Source of the DNA: JAYZQT01 sp964412235
GTDB taxonomy: Bacteria > Pseudomonadota > Alphaproteobacteria > MPNO01 > UBA830
DNA: 45,685 nucleotides
Direction: 5' to 3'
NCBI GenBank assembly: GCA_964412235.1
Contig: CAYPNT010000015.1
Coordinates: 1 to 45,685, forward strand
Below the pieces are notes generated by a model that saw only the letters and a list, made by a program, of their open reading frames with translations, was not told the origin of the DNA and made no database searches. Of this stretch, positions 27,801 to 35,469 are shown piece after piece (the first letter of the stretch is position 1; each line of letters begins with the position of its first letter). The position numbers and the translations under genes are program-made.

Positions 27801-29642
27801 CCCACTTGTCACGCTGATAGTGGTTGCCGCAACCGTACCTTGGAACACAGCACTGCCGGCTTCCGATGTGGAACCAACAGTGATTGCTCCGAGTTTGTTA
27901 CTCGCGCCAATATTCCCGGTGAAGGTAGCCGCTTGGGCCGTCTCGTCGTTATCATCATCCTTTATTGCCAGCGTACCCTCACCCGCACTGGCACCATCAA
28001 TGGTACCGGTAACGGTTTGAGCCCCATTAGTCGTATTTATTGTAAGTGTCGCCGCACCGGTGTTGTCATCTAGCGTCACCGTCGTCGCTGTTACATCCTT
28101 CTGGAATTCAGCCGTGGAATCTTCCGATGAATGATTGCCACCGGTGACGCTGATGTTGGTTGCCGCAACCGTTCCTTGGAATACAGCTTCACCACCTTGC
28201 GTCGCCGAACCAACGGTGATTGCTCCGAGTTTGTTACTCGCGCCAATATTCCCGGTGAAGGTGATTGTATCCGGCGCTGCATTCGCGTCGTCGTCGATAG
28301 CCGCAACCGTACCCTCACCCGCACTCGCACCATCAAAAGTAGCGGCAATGGTTTGATCTCCATTGGTTGCGTTGATCGTTAGTGTCGCCGCACCGGTGTT
28401 GTCATCTAGCGTCACCGTCGTAGCTGTCATGGCTTTCTGAAATTCGGCCAGACCCGTCTCATTGGAATGATTACCACCGGTGACGGTGATGTTGGTTGCG
28501 GCGACCGTTCCCTGGAAGGTAGCACTGCCGGCTTCGGTCGTGGAACCAACGGTGATTGCTCCAAGTTTGTTACTCGCGCCAATGTTTCCGATGAAGGTAG
28601 CCGTTTGGGCCGCCGCATCAGCATCATCATCCTTTATTGCCAGCGTACCCTCACCCGCACTCGCACCATCAAAGGTGCCTAACCTCGAGTTGCCAGACCA
28701 ATCACCAATAGTTTGAGCCCCATTGGTCGTGTTGATTGTTAGCGTCGCCGTGCCGGTATTGTCATCTAGTGTGACCGAGGTCACGGTAAAATCATCTTGA
28801 AACTCCACTGCAGAATTTTCAGAGGAATGGTCGCCACCAGTTACCGTAACGGTATCGACCGATACTCCGTTTGTGCTCGTGAAAACTGCCGAACCGCCCT
28901 GCGTTGCATTGCCTACCGTTAAATCACCCACCTGCGTTAGCGTGGTGTATACATCCGTGGAACCAATTTGACCTGAAAAAGTGATTGTATCCGGCGCCGC
29001 ACTCGCGTCGTCGTCGATCACCGAAATTCCGCCTTCGCCCGCCGTTATTTCTGACACAATAGTAGCGTCAATGGTTTGATTTCCATTGGTGGCATTAAAG
29101 ACAATTATCGCAGTTGCGTTAACCTCATCCAGGGTGACTGTCGTCGCGGATAGACCATTCTGAAATTCCGCCGTTGAAAGTTCCGGATCCGCATTCCCAC
29201 TTGTCACGCTGATAGTGGTTGCCGCAACCGTACCTTGGAACACAGCACTGCCGGCTTCCGATGTGGAACCAACAGTGATTGCTCCGAGTTTGTTACTCGC
29301 GCCAATATTCCCGGTGAAGGTAGCCGCTTGGGCCGTCTCGTCGTTATCATCATCCTTTATTGCCAGCGTACCCTCACCCGCACTGGCACCATCAATGGTA
29401 CCGGTAACGGTTTGAGCCCCATTAGTCGTATTTATTGTAAGTGTTGACGAAATCTCCGTTTGTGCATGGAGACCAATGGAAACCAACGCCATATTACTCA
29501 AAGTGAGAATGGCGAACACAGCAAAAAACACCGTAAAATTATATCCTTTAACCGGAAAACTTTCTTTTACTAGTAGGGCTAAGCGACCCAAATACGAGTG
29601 TGTAAATGAGATTAATCGAAGAATATGTGCCGTAGCATTCAT
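24846..29642 (-). CDS. Giant autotransporter (type Va) with duplicated repeat passenger
   Basis: About 1598 residues. An extended signal peptide (hydrophobic stretch about 36-58, cleavage near LHA-Q at 60) precedes a passenger of eight related 110-120-residue beta-rich units (about 66-985, order A-B-C-D-A-B-C-D). Each unit has NATNG, acidic DDD and GNIGASNKLGAITVGS-type segments. A linker follows (to about 1315), then a C-terminal autotransporter beta-barrel of about 280 residues ending in the outer-membrane signature AKIRF with terminal Phe. It should be surface-exposed, likely an adhesin or biofilm factor. I chose the ATG at 29642, which overlaps the upstream IalB gene stop as ATGA. The frame is open to an ATG at 29663. 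Confidence 0.88.
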   Translation of the reverse strand: MNATAHILRLISFTHSYLGRLALLVKESFPVKGYNFTVFFAVFAILTLSNMALVSIGLHAQTEISSTLTINTTNGAQTVTGTIDGASAGEGTLAIKDDDNDETAQAATFTGNIGASNKLGAITVGSTSEAGSAVFQGTVAATTISVTSGNADPELSTAEFQNGLSATTVTLDEVNATAIIVFNATNGNQTIDATIVSEITAGEGGISVIDDDASAAPDTITFSGQIGSTDVYTTLTQVGDLTVGNATQGGSAVFTSTNGVSVDTVTVTGGDHSSENSAVEFQDDFTVTSVTLDDNTGTATLTINTTNGAQTIGDWSGNSRLGTFDGASAGEGTLAIKDDDADAAAQTATFIGNIGASNKLGAITVGSTTEAGSATFQGTVAATNITVTGGNHSNETGLAEFQKAMTATTVTLDDNTGAATLTINATNGDQTIAATFDGASAGEGTVAAIDDDANAAPDTITFTGNIGASNKLGAITVGSATQGGEAVFQGTVAATNISVTGGNHSSEDSTAEFQKDVTATTVTLDDNTGAATLTINTTNGAQTVTGTIDGASAGEGTLAIKDDDNDETAQAATFTGNIGASNKLGAITVGSTSEAGSAVFQGTVAATTISVTSGNADPELSTAEFQNGLSATTVTLDEVNATAIIVFNATNGNQTIDATIVSEITAGEGGISVIDDDASAAPDTITFSGQIGSTDVYTTLTQVGDLTVGNATQGGSAVFTSTNGVSVDTVTVTGGDHSSENSAVEFQDDFTVTSVTLDDNTGTATLTINTTNGAQTIGDWSGNSRLGTFDGASAGEGTLAIKDDDADAAAQTATFIGNIGASNKLGAITVGSTTEAGSATFQGTVAATNITVTGGNHSNETGLAEFQKAMTATTVTLDDNTGAATLTINATNGDQTIAATFDGASAGEGTVAAIDDDANAAPDTITFTGNIGASNKLGAITVGSATQGGEAVFQGTVAATNISVTGGNHSSEDSTAEFQKDVTATTITLDDLTGQAKLKVSGSITQTIAAAIQGTTDTDGILQNSNTGGVVAFTGVIGNGGTNEVGLISLDANTSTTFSSAVNTVDLSVGTGSTLNLDGATTVNNDFTVGTSSTIDVAAAVVVKDKLTIGDSSIIVVGSAIVTTGTTPFTVTNAGTAIADNDDSADITVKLPSNFTTGTINLIDDTGTSLASQLDEYIAIDTALVDYTIVAGSDDTIIAVTATPKVGSSTAAELGLTQEEANALINANKAVSTGDKTALSAISSALNTGGATATNTAKQVGPQTDTLGAAGSTLGDVSGKIAAIVFNQLTSHRAGTEYARPISGIKYIGPILANSPDSQPFAQAIWFKLFGVSSDQNSRNNVPGYSSDTAGIATGFDFPLSDASRIGVSYSYASTNVEGDGEGRSRLDIKSSQLSLYGGFESEHYYLEGLIGIALNENERKRFLTFGGLDRTASGSYDTLQYNVTGRAGLPLDIGNNIFFTPNVGFSWTHVEGKQYTETGAGSLNLTVKQENVDVAIGSLGMLLHREGNLGNNQPVTYHIRSDVHYDLAGDEAEATATFTGGGAAFSSRGAEVTRLGFTVGGGLTMDFGKLNFSVSYDAVLKAGYVSHTGAVRAKIRF
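26686..28049. repeat. Direct repeat copy 1 (period 1395 bp)
   Basis: This 1364-bp block matches 28081-29444 at an offset of exactly 1395 bases (465 codons). Each segment I compared across the block was identical. The match stops at 26685/28080 (T versus C) and 28050/29445 (C versus T). It lies wholly inside the autotransporter passenger and stays in frame. Confidence 0.93.
28081..29444. repeat. Direct repeat copy 2 (period 1395 bp)
   Basis: Partner of 26686-28049, with only 31 bases between the copies. It encodes the first A-B-C-D unit set of the passenger. Near-absent divergence means the event is recent, is kept uniform by gene conversion, or is an assembly artefact. Confidence 0.93.
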
Positions 29643-30247
29643 TTTAAAATTGGGTTTCCCCATTGCACACTGTTTAATGCCCGGGAAAATCCGTTCAACG
29701 TTGCTTGAACAACTGTAAGCTTATTTGCGCCCCAGACCCTAAAGCCAATGTTTAATCTACTCCCACGTCTCATCTCTCGAATATAAATGTCATCGATTTT
29801 GCGACTAACCGTGCACCCTTCCTTTGTGCAACGTTGAAATTTTAATGAAATTTCCGCATGCTTGTCCACGCGGACTATCGCCCCCGGGCGCAAGTCAACT
29901 CCGAGCGGTAGTTTCATAACCAGGAAAGGCCTTTTAAGTCCTCTGTTAGAAGATGGTTTATAACTAACCATTATTCGAATAAGGCGGCCGAGGTGCTGCT
30001 CCACACCGTCTGTGGTTTTTTTTAAAAATAGATCCTGAAAAATTTTGCAGGATTTTGGACTGGCTTTATTCGTACAGGACCGTTGCCAGGTAGTTTTGTT
30101 TGTGGGGGACTGGTTGGATTTCTCAAGTTTCTTGCTTGAGAGGTGATCTTTGGAAAAGGCCGGGGAGTTAAGGTTTAACAATATTATTGCAGCTAACGCC
30201 GGCCACATACGGCTGAAATACAATACGTCGTCATTATTCCTTTTCAC
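29639..30247 (-). CDS. Invasion-associated locus B (IalB) family protein
   Basis: A 202-residue exported protein. After a hydrophobic signal region (MWPALAAIILLNLNSPAFS) it shows the IalB pattern: a Trp plus spaced cysteines (WQRSC, SCKIF), LPLGVDLRPGAIVRVD, CTKEGCTVSRKIDD, and FRVWGANKLTVVQATLNGFS. The family is named for a Bartonella invasion factor but is widespread in free-living alphaproteobacteria as periplasmic/envelope proteins of unclear function. The frame opens with GTG at 30247; an ATG at 30208 is the main alternative, and neither has a clear ribosome-binding site. The stop overlaps the autotransporter ATG by four bases. Confidence 0.85.
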   Translation of the reverse strand: MKRNNDDVLYFSRMWPALAAIILLNLNSPAFSKDHLSSKKLEKSNQSPTNKTTWQRSCTNKASPKSCKIFQDLFLKKTTDGVEQHLGRLIRIMVSYKPSSNRGLKRPFLVMKLPLGVDLRPGAIVRVDKHAEISLKFQRCTKEGCTVSRKIDDIYIREMRRGSRLNIGFRVWGANKLTVVQATLNGFSRALNSVQWGNPILK

Positions 30248-30656
30248 GGGAGTACAATATATGCGGAAAAAACATTAAGCCCTCCCAGCGGTGACTTCAT
30301 CCAGAAGTTTCACATAACCTAGGTAAAATGTGGAGTTTTAATTTAAATTTCTAAAGTCCCACTTTCTGATATGCTCAGCGCCAACGTTAGTATTACAGTT
30401 AGCAATCAAAATTAGCCAAAAAGGCCTGACTGCGAAATGTGTGTAGCGCTACCTTTTTATAGGGGTCAAATGGTTTTTCAAAAAGAAGGATTGAAAGAAC
30501 ATCTGCAGGGGGAATGGGATAATTATTTGCCGGCGGCAATAATATATTTGAATAAAGTAAAATTTTGTGAGCGAAGATTAATCGCCATCTCTGCGGTTAA
30601 TCTACTAGGAGTGGGAGCGGCCCGAACTTGTTTGGACGGGACCGCTCGTATCACTG
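30248..30656. other. 409-bp intergenic region, no supported gene
   Basis: It lies between the IalB gene start and the end of the binding-protein gene and is mostly AT-rich. It holds an imperfect hairpin (30615-30647) and should contain the IalB-autotransporter promoter, but I see no clear -35/-10 pair. A plus-strand 78-codon frame (30437-30673) runs into the next gene and shows no recognisable features. Confidence 0.6.
30615..30647. other. Imperfect hairpin downstream of the binding-protein gene
   Basis: GAGCGGCCCG (30615-30624) pairs with CGGGACCGCTC (30637-30647) with one bulged base and a 12-base loop. It starts ten bases past the TctC-like stop when read on the minus strand. No T-run follows there, so it may be a transcript-end protector or a Rho-independent-like weak terminator. 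Confidence 0.4.
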
Positions 30657-31682
30657 TTATTTTTTCTTTTTAGTGTAGATAGCCTTCATCCCCTTTAACA
30701 CTTCAGGGGATATGGCGTTAAAGCCTTTATTGATTTCCGCTACAACCTGCTCAGACGACTTTGGTGAAAATTCGATCCGCCGTTTTTTGATGTCTGCTTG
30801 GGTTGCGGGATCGGCCAACATTTTATCGAACGCGGTTTTTAATATCTTAACGACGTTCGCAGGCGTTCCGGGCGGAACATAAAATGCTTGTCCCACTTCA
30901 AAGTTCATACCAATAAGGTCGTAAATCTTTTGTTCGACGGAGCCTTCTTTTAGGAGGTCCCGAAGGTGCGGTACGTTCTTCATATGTGGGTCGCGGGGGC
31001 CAGTGGCGATTATCGGTATAACCTTCTTTTGCGGCAACCACGTGGGTCGTACGCCCGTGAAACCGGACCTGAAATTCCAACGGCCTTGGGTTTCCCGGCG
31101 TTCCACGGCTACATTCAATGCGCCGCCGCCTTTGTAGCCATAAATCAGTTTCATCTTTGTGCCGACCAAGGCGTTAATCAGACGGGGTACCACCGATCCG
31201 CCTGAAGCAAACCCTGTAGTGGCAATTGTCGTTTCTTTCTCTTTTAGCTGTTTCAGGGTGGTGATGCCGTGCGTATGCCACATCCAGACCGCCGACGAGC
31301 GCGCCGCAACGGATCCAAGCCAGTTAAATTTCCGCGCATTGAATTTTACGGGGCGGACCAACGGGGTCGTAATAGCTCCTGGCGCAACCATGGCAATTAC
31401 CGTGCCGTCTTTCGGCGCGACGTTGGCCATATAGGCCGCCGATTTAGCGCCCCCGCCACCCGGTCGGTTCTGAATAATCGCTTTCGGCTTACCCGGTATG
31501 TGGCGCCACAAGTGTTCGGTGACAATCTGACAGTACACGTGATAGGTCCCGCCTGATCCTGACGGCACCTGAACCGTAATCTGTTTGCCCGAGAAATAAT
31601 TCGCTGCCGCGATTGACGGTAGCAACGCGAGACCGGATATGGCCGTCGCGGTAATCAAAAGTTTATTAGTAAATTTAGACAC
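30657..31682 (-). CDS. Bug/TctC-family periplasmic solute-binding protein (orphan)
   Basis: A 341-residue binding protein of the tripartite tricarboxylate transporter (TTT) type. A signal peptide ends near PSIAAA. Then come KQITVQVPSGSGGTYHVYCQ, NRPGGGGAKSAAYMANVAPKDG and YVPPGTPANVVKILKTAFD, the Bug-fold ligand-loop and C-terminal segments. Likely ligands are di/tricarboxylates or other organic acids. It has a GTG start with GGGAGG seven bases upstream. No TctA/TctB membrane genes are in the window. It lies directly after a two-component system on the same strand, which fits a sensing role (inference). Confidence 0.9.
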   Translation of the reverse strand: MSKFTNKLLITATAISGLALLPSIAAANYFSGKQITVQVPSGSGGTYHVYCQIVTEHLWRHIPGKPKAIIQNRPGGGGAKSAAYMANVAPKDGTVIAMVAPGAITTPLVRPVKFNARKFNWLGSVAARSSAVWMWHTHGITTLKQLKEKETTIATTGFASGGSVVPRLINALVGTKMKLIYGYKGGGALNVAVERRETQGRWNFRSGFTGVRPTWLPQKKVIPIIATGPRDPHMKNVPHLRDLLKEGSVEQKIYDLIGMNFEVGQAFYVPPGTPANVVKILKTAFDKMLADPATQADIKKRRIEFSPKSSEQVVAEINKGFNAISPEVLKGMKAIYTKKKK

Positions 31683-31840
31683 AGTTTCCTCCCAACAAAT
31701 GCAGTCTAATTACTTCACATTAAATACATATTGATCCAATAAGGAAACAACATACCTCAAACTTTATTTTTATGGTTTTGGACCCCTAGGCTTCATCTCA
31801 ACTTGAATGGAATGGTTCATTTTTGCGTTCAACAGATCGT

Positions 31841-33220
31841 TTATTCTTTACTCGTGGAGGGTAATTTTAAAATCGCCCGCAGTCCGTCTTGAGATGATTT
31901 CTCCAGAGTGACATTACCGCCGTAAAGCACTGAGATCTGGCGGACTATAGATAAGCCCAGTCCGCTGCCGGCCACTGTTTCGTCGGCGCGCCTACCGCGC
32001 TCAAATAGTGCGTCGCGGATCGCGACGGGTATACCGGGGCCGTCGTCCTCAATAACTATATTTACGCTAGACCCGGTTAAACCAGGGTTCGGGTCAATCT
32101 TTGCGGAGACGGTGACCATTGCCGTGCAATATTTGGATGCGTTGTCCATAAGGTTTCCCAGCATTTCCTCGAGGTCATTCCGGGTGCCCCGAAAAAACAC
32201 GGTATCCGGTATATCGACGTCAATCGTAAGCCCCTTATCGTAGTATTGTTTCTTTAGCGCGTTCGATAAGGACATTGCGACCGGTTGTATTTTAGTCGTT
32301 TCCGCAGTCAGAGACGTGGACAAGTGACCCTTATCCCGCGCCAGATAGCTATTGATGTGGCGTTCGATTTTGTCCAATTCAGTTTGGACTATAGTCTCCC
32401 GTTCCGGGGTCGGGCGGCGATTTTCGTTTGCTATTACTGAAATTGGAGTTTTTAACGCATGTGCCAGGTTTCCCACTTCACTGCGCGCGCGTGCCAGAAC
32501 CTCGGAAGTTTCTTTAAGTAAATTATTCATTTCCTTTGTTAAGGGGCTGATTTCAAGGGGATAATCATCTGATAGATTGGCTCGTCGGCCTTCTTTAATG
32601 TCAATCACGGCAGTCTTTAATTTCTGTAAGGGCCGCAGGCCAAACTTTACCTGCAGTATCAGCCCCACAAAGAGGCCGACCGCTATAATTACGTACGCCC
32701 ACAGCAAACGGTTATTGACCCTTTCCACGGCATCAAACACGAACGCGGGATCAGCAGCCATTATAAATAAATAGTCCGCTCCCCCACCTGTCGGCTTACT
32801 CTTCCGGACAATTACTTTTAAATCGCTATCGACTGGACCGAGACCCTGTAATAATTCGGGCTTATTATTTTGCGGGACTTTATTTATTGGAATTTCAAAA
32901 CCTTTCATTGACCATGAACGACCGACGATCCTGTTGTCCTTAACGCTAACGATCTGCCAATACCAACCCGAGTTGATGCGGTTGAATTTGCCGTCTTCGT
33001 AATATTTTGTGAATGGTTTTATATCCCCGTCGGCATCGAACTTTGTGTAATCAATAAGCCGTGCGAGATCGTCTTCGATTTGACGGTCCAATGTCTCAAT
33101 GATCGGAGCCTTAAGATACGCGCTGATCAGCCAACCACTCAAAAGAAGCGGAAGCAGGATCCACAGGGTTGCCGAACCGAGTAAACGGGTCGTGATGGAT
33201 CGGGGGTTAAACAGGACCAT
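31841..33220 (-). CDS. Sensor histidine kinase, PhoQ-like
   Basis: A 459-residue inner-membrane kinase. TM1 is about 14-36 and the periplasmic sensor domain about 37-170. TM2 is about 172-194 (LLWAYVIIAVGLFVGLIL), followed by a HAMP-like linker, the phospho-acceptor H254 in AHALKTP, and the ATPase boxes NLMDNASKY (N), EDDGPGIP (G1) and GSGLGLSIV (G2). All catalytic motifs are intact. It starts 6 bases after the response-regulator stop, so the pair are co-translated partners. The acidic periplasmic domain could sense cations or, given the neighbour downstream, a liganded binding protein. Confidence 0.93.
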   Translation of the reverse strand: MVLFNPRSITTRLLGSATLWILLPLLLSGWLISAYLKAPIIETLDRQIEDDLARLIDYTKFDADGDIKPFTKYYEDGKFNRINSGWYWQIVSVKDNRIVGRSWSMKGFEIPINKVPQNNKPELLQGLGPVDSDLKVIVRKSKPTGGGADYLFIMAADPAFVFDAVERVNNRLLWAYVIIAVGLFVGLILQVKFGLRPLQKLKTAVIDIKEGRRANLSDDYPLEISPLTKEMNNLLKETSEVLARARSEVGNLAHALKTPISVIANENRRPTPERETIVQTELDKIERHINSYLARDKGHLSTSLTAETTKIQPVAMSLSNALKKQYYDKGLTIDVDIPDTVFFRGTRNDLEEMLGNLMDNASKYCTAMVTVSAKIDPNPGLTGSSVNIVIEDDGPGIPVAIRDALFERGRRADETVAGSGLGLSIVRQISVLYGGNVTLEKSSQDGLRAILKLPSTSKE

Positions 33221-33226
33221 TATGCT

Positions 33227-33925
33227 TCATTCATCAGTGTTTTCACGGGGATTGATCCGGTATCCCCCCAAAGTGCCGCCACGCACGGTTTCGATAATGG
33301 TGTCCGGTAATTTTTTCCGGAGCCTGCCGATGAATACGTCAATGGTGTTGGAATCTTTATCATTGTCGGCTTCGTATACATGTTCACTTATTTCCGCGCG
33401 GCTTAATATTCTGTCCTGGTTATGCATCATGTATGAAAAAAGCTTTGTTTCGTAGGCTGTGAGGGACACGGGGTTCCCGTTAATCGTTACCCGTCCGCTT
33501 CCCGTATTTAGCGCAAGTGCCCCCCAGCGCAATACCGGCGAGCTAAAGCCGGCTTTTCGTCTGACAATGGCGCCTAATCGGGCTAAAACCTCCTCCACGT
33601 GGTACGGCTTTCTTACATAGTCATCGGCCCCGCTTTCGAAGGCTCTGAGGGCATCTGACCAGTCCTGACGCGCGGTGAGAATGAGGACCGGTGTGTTTTT
33701 TGCCGGTATGTCATCGGGATTGTCGCGCCAACTTTTTAAAACGGAAAGACCGTCTAGTATGGGCAGTCCGAGGTCTAGGACGATTGCGTCATAAACCTCA
33801 TCCGATCCCAGAAGTTCTCCCTGTTCCCCGTCAAATGCCTGGTCAACGGTATGGTTTTCGTGACGCAGTGCTGAAGCCAATTGGTCGTTTAATTGCGGGT
33901 CATCCTCAATAATTAAAATTTTCAT
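33227..33925 (-). CDS. OmpR/PhoP-family response regulator
   Basis: A 232-residue DNA-binding regulator. The receiver domain has D8/D9 in MKILIIEDDP, phospho-acceptor D51 in AIVLDLGLP, the Thr of ILTARQ and the Lys of YVRKPY. The C-terminal winged helix ends with GGYRINPRE and includes YMMHNQDRILSRAEISEHVY. The frame is open to 34030, but MKILIIEDD at 33925 is the family start. Its 5' region is shared with the divergent secretion-like operon, where a direct repeat suited to this regulator class sits next to a -10 element. Confidence 0.94.
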   Translation of the reverse strand: MKILIIEDDPQLNDQLASALRHENHTVDQAFDGEQGELLGSDEVYDAIVLDLGLPILDGLSVLKSWRDNPDDIPAKNTPVLILTARQDWSDALRAFESGADDYVRKPYHVEEVLARLGAIVRRKAGFSSPVLRWGALALNTGSGRVTINGNPVSLTAYETKLFSYMMHNQDRILSRAEISEHVYEADNDKDSNTIDVFIGRLRKKLPDTIIETVRGGTLGGYRINPRENTDE

Positions 33926-34060
33926 TGGGTTAAATGCGCGTAAATCGCAGCCTCCTCGCGTACTTCTAAACTTCACCGATTGTAAACAATTAAGCACTGT
34001 TAACGATAACAGCAGAATCCGTTTCTGCACACCGAAGATGAACGGATGATGAATGGGCCG

Positions 34061-34091
34061 TTCAGGGTCGCGTCAGGGCCGCTTGTATAAA
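34061..34091 (+). promoter_or_regulatory. Putative response-regulator box plus -10 for the envelope operon
   Basis: Two 11-base direct repeats, TTCAGGGTCGC (34061-34071) and GTCAGGGCCGC (34072-34082), agree at 9 of 11 positions. Head-to-tail sites one helical turn apart are what OmpR/PhoP-family dimers bind. TATAAA at 34086-34091 is placed as a -10, with the repeats covering the -35 region, an activator-dependent layout. This leaves a leader of about 28 bases before the ATG at 34126. Confidence 0.45.
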
Positions 34092-34115
34092 AGTATTTTC
34101 CGACGAACTTTTTGT

Positions 34116-34119
34116 GGAG
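34116..34119 (+). promoter_or_regulatory. Ribosome-binding site deciding the first operon start
   Basis: GGAG six bases before the ATG at 34126. The upstream in-frame GTG at 34114 overlaps this site and is therefore unlikely to be the start. Confidence 0.6.
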
Positions 34120-34125
34120 ATACTC

Positions 34126-35010
34126 ATGAGAGCAATTCAGAACACTTTACATTATCCGCTGGCCCTCGCGCTTGTGATTGCATTCGTTTGCGGCGTGAGC
34201 CTTTCAGACACGAAGGCCGCACAGACGCAGCCCGTCGACAACAAGATGTTTGAGCATTTCGCGGAAGAACTGCTTGAGGGCATGGCTGCCGCCAATCTCA
34301 CGGATATATCGGCCCGCGGCGGTTACGGCCGACCGACAGTGGCGGTTGTTGGTTTTAGCCTTCGCCATACGAAAAAAGTACGCAGGTGGAGCGGTCTCGC
34401 GCACGAATATAATGCGAAACTCCTTGCGGAGCTTATTCGGCAGTCTGACGGACGCTATCGTTTTATTGAATTGACAGAGCGAGTAGTGTTCCCCTCCCGC
34501 AAGCATCGAACGCACTCTAAACGTAACCCTCACCGTGAGACAGACTGCGTGTCACATACAAAGTGCGTTTCACCGTCTCACCCTTCATCCTTCCACCGAC
34601 ACGCGGATATTGTGGTAACCGGCACCTTGCGAACACGCGGCGTGCGGGGTTCGCTCCATTACCGCGCAAGCGGAGCTGAAAACGGCGTCATTTATGCTGT
34701 GACCGTACCGCGGAAGGTGTGGCGCAAAAACCCAACAATATTTGAAGACCATAAACTCGGATTGACTTGGCAGACAATAATCGAAAGCGAACTTTTTGCG
34801 GACGAGAGCTATCCTTTGGACCGGTATATAGAATTTCTCCAAAGAGGTTTGCGCCATTTAGGCTATCGCCCCGGAAGAATTACGGGCGTGTTGGACCGCA
34901 GCACACGAAAAGCGATTAGGGCGTACCAGTGGCACCATAATCTCTCCGTTACCGGTCGTTTTTCGCATTCCCTGTTAGACCACGTCGAACGCCAACTCGT
35001 GAACAGTTAG
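34126..35010 (+). CDS. CsgG/FlgO-like exported protein with peptidoglycan-binding domain
   Basis: A 294-residue first gene of the operon. A signal peptide (1 to about 31, cleavage near TKA-A) is followed by a CsgG/FlgO/TolB-N-like domain (about 70-200). Diagnostic pieces are TVAVVGFSL, then helix LAHEYNAKLLAELIRQ, then YRFIELTERV and HADIVVTGTL. A basic, Cys- and His-bearing insert (122-158) interrupts it. Residues 234-290 form a peptidoglycan-binding domain (YIEFLQRGLRHLGYRPGRI with a conserved G-x-L-D-x-x-T-x-x-A pattern). The combination suggests a periplasmic or outer-membrane-associated ring or scaffold held on the wall. The overall protein is not a known named family. Confidence 0.7.
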   Translation: MRAIQNTLHYPLALALVIAFVCGVSLSDTKAAQTQPVDNKMFEHFAEELLEGMAAANLTDISARGGYGRPTVAVVGFSLRHTKKVRRWSGLAHEYNAKLLAELIRQSDGRYRFIELTERVVFPSRKHRTHSKRNPHRETDCVSHTKCVSPSHPSSFHRHADIVVTGTLRTRGVRGSLHYRASGAENGVIYAVTVPRKVWRKNPTIFEDHKLGLTWQTIIESELFADESYPLDRYIEFLQRGLRHLGYRPGRITGVLDRSTRKAIRAYQWHHNLSVTGRFSHSLLDHVERQLVNS

Positions 35011-35012
35011 GT

Positions 35013-35018
35013 GGGAGG
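35013..35018 (+). promoter_or_regulatory. Ribosome-binding site deciding the second operon start
   Basis: GGGAGG seven bases before the ATG at 35026. The in-frame GTG at 35011 overlaps it and is rejected as start. Confidence 0.7.
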
Positions 35019-35025
35019 TACGTTC

Positions 35026-35469
35026 ATGGAACCCAGCACGCCCGGTATTGATATGCAAGAAAATGCAATGACGGAGATCGCCCTCGCGATGGCAATGGGT
35101 TTTTTCAGCATCATGATTTTAACAATGATTTCCATGGGGATCCCGACACACAAGAAAGTATCGGAAAACCAGACCAGTATTTCCCTCACAACGCTACTTA
35201 ACTCAAAACAAAAGTCTGGAAATTCCGGGGTCATGAATAAAGAGGATGTCCTCGTTGTATTTGACGGCGAACAATACCGGGACCGCCAATTAACTATTGT
35301 GGAGCCATCTAAGATTGCGGGAACGAGCAGAATTATTCTTGCATTAACACCTGAACTTTCCCTTTCAAGGGCACTACAGGCACAGTCACCGTTTCGCGAA
35401 AAACGGGTCGTCGTCACCACGCTCAATCCGGCGTGGCGGGCCGCCCTGAAGGCGCGGATTAATGATTAA
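35026..35469 (+). CDS. Single-span membrane protein, possible ExbD/MotB-like partner
   Basis: 147 residues. A short N-terminus is followed by one transmembrane helix (about 16-38, EIALAMAMGFFSIMILTMIS) and a soluble domain of about 105 residues containing LVVFDGEQYRDRQLTI and RIILALTPELSLSRALQAQ. One N-terminal span with an acidic residue (E17) at its start and a small periplasmic domain has the topology of ExbD/TolR/MotB proteins, and an ExbB/MotA-like gene lies in the same operon. The usual Asp in the helix is missing, so the relation is inferred from topology and context only. It overlaps the next gene by eight bases. Confidence 0.55.
   Translation: MEPSTPGIDMQENAMTEIALAMAMGFFSIMILTMISMGIPTHKKVSENQTSISLTTLLNSKQKSGNSGVMNKEDVLVVFDGEQYRDRQLTIVEPSKIAGTSRIILALTPELSLSRALQAQSPFREKRVVVTTLNPAWRAALKARIND

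Noticed and set aside
26686..29444. Long direct repeats as a CRISPR array or insertion sequences
   Set aside because: Repeat units are hundreds of bases, in frame and coding for a beta-rich passenger. There are no short repeat/spacer units, no cas genes and no transposase.
26140..29447. Many plus-strand open frames (60-200 codons) opposite the autotransporter
   Set aside because: They lie antisense to a strong gene, recur in both repeat copies, and show only Val/Ala/Pro-rich shadow composition with no start signals.
30437..30673. 78-codon plus-strand frame
   Set aside because: It overlaps the end of the binding-protein gene, and has no ribosome-binding site or recognisable domain.
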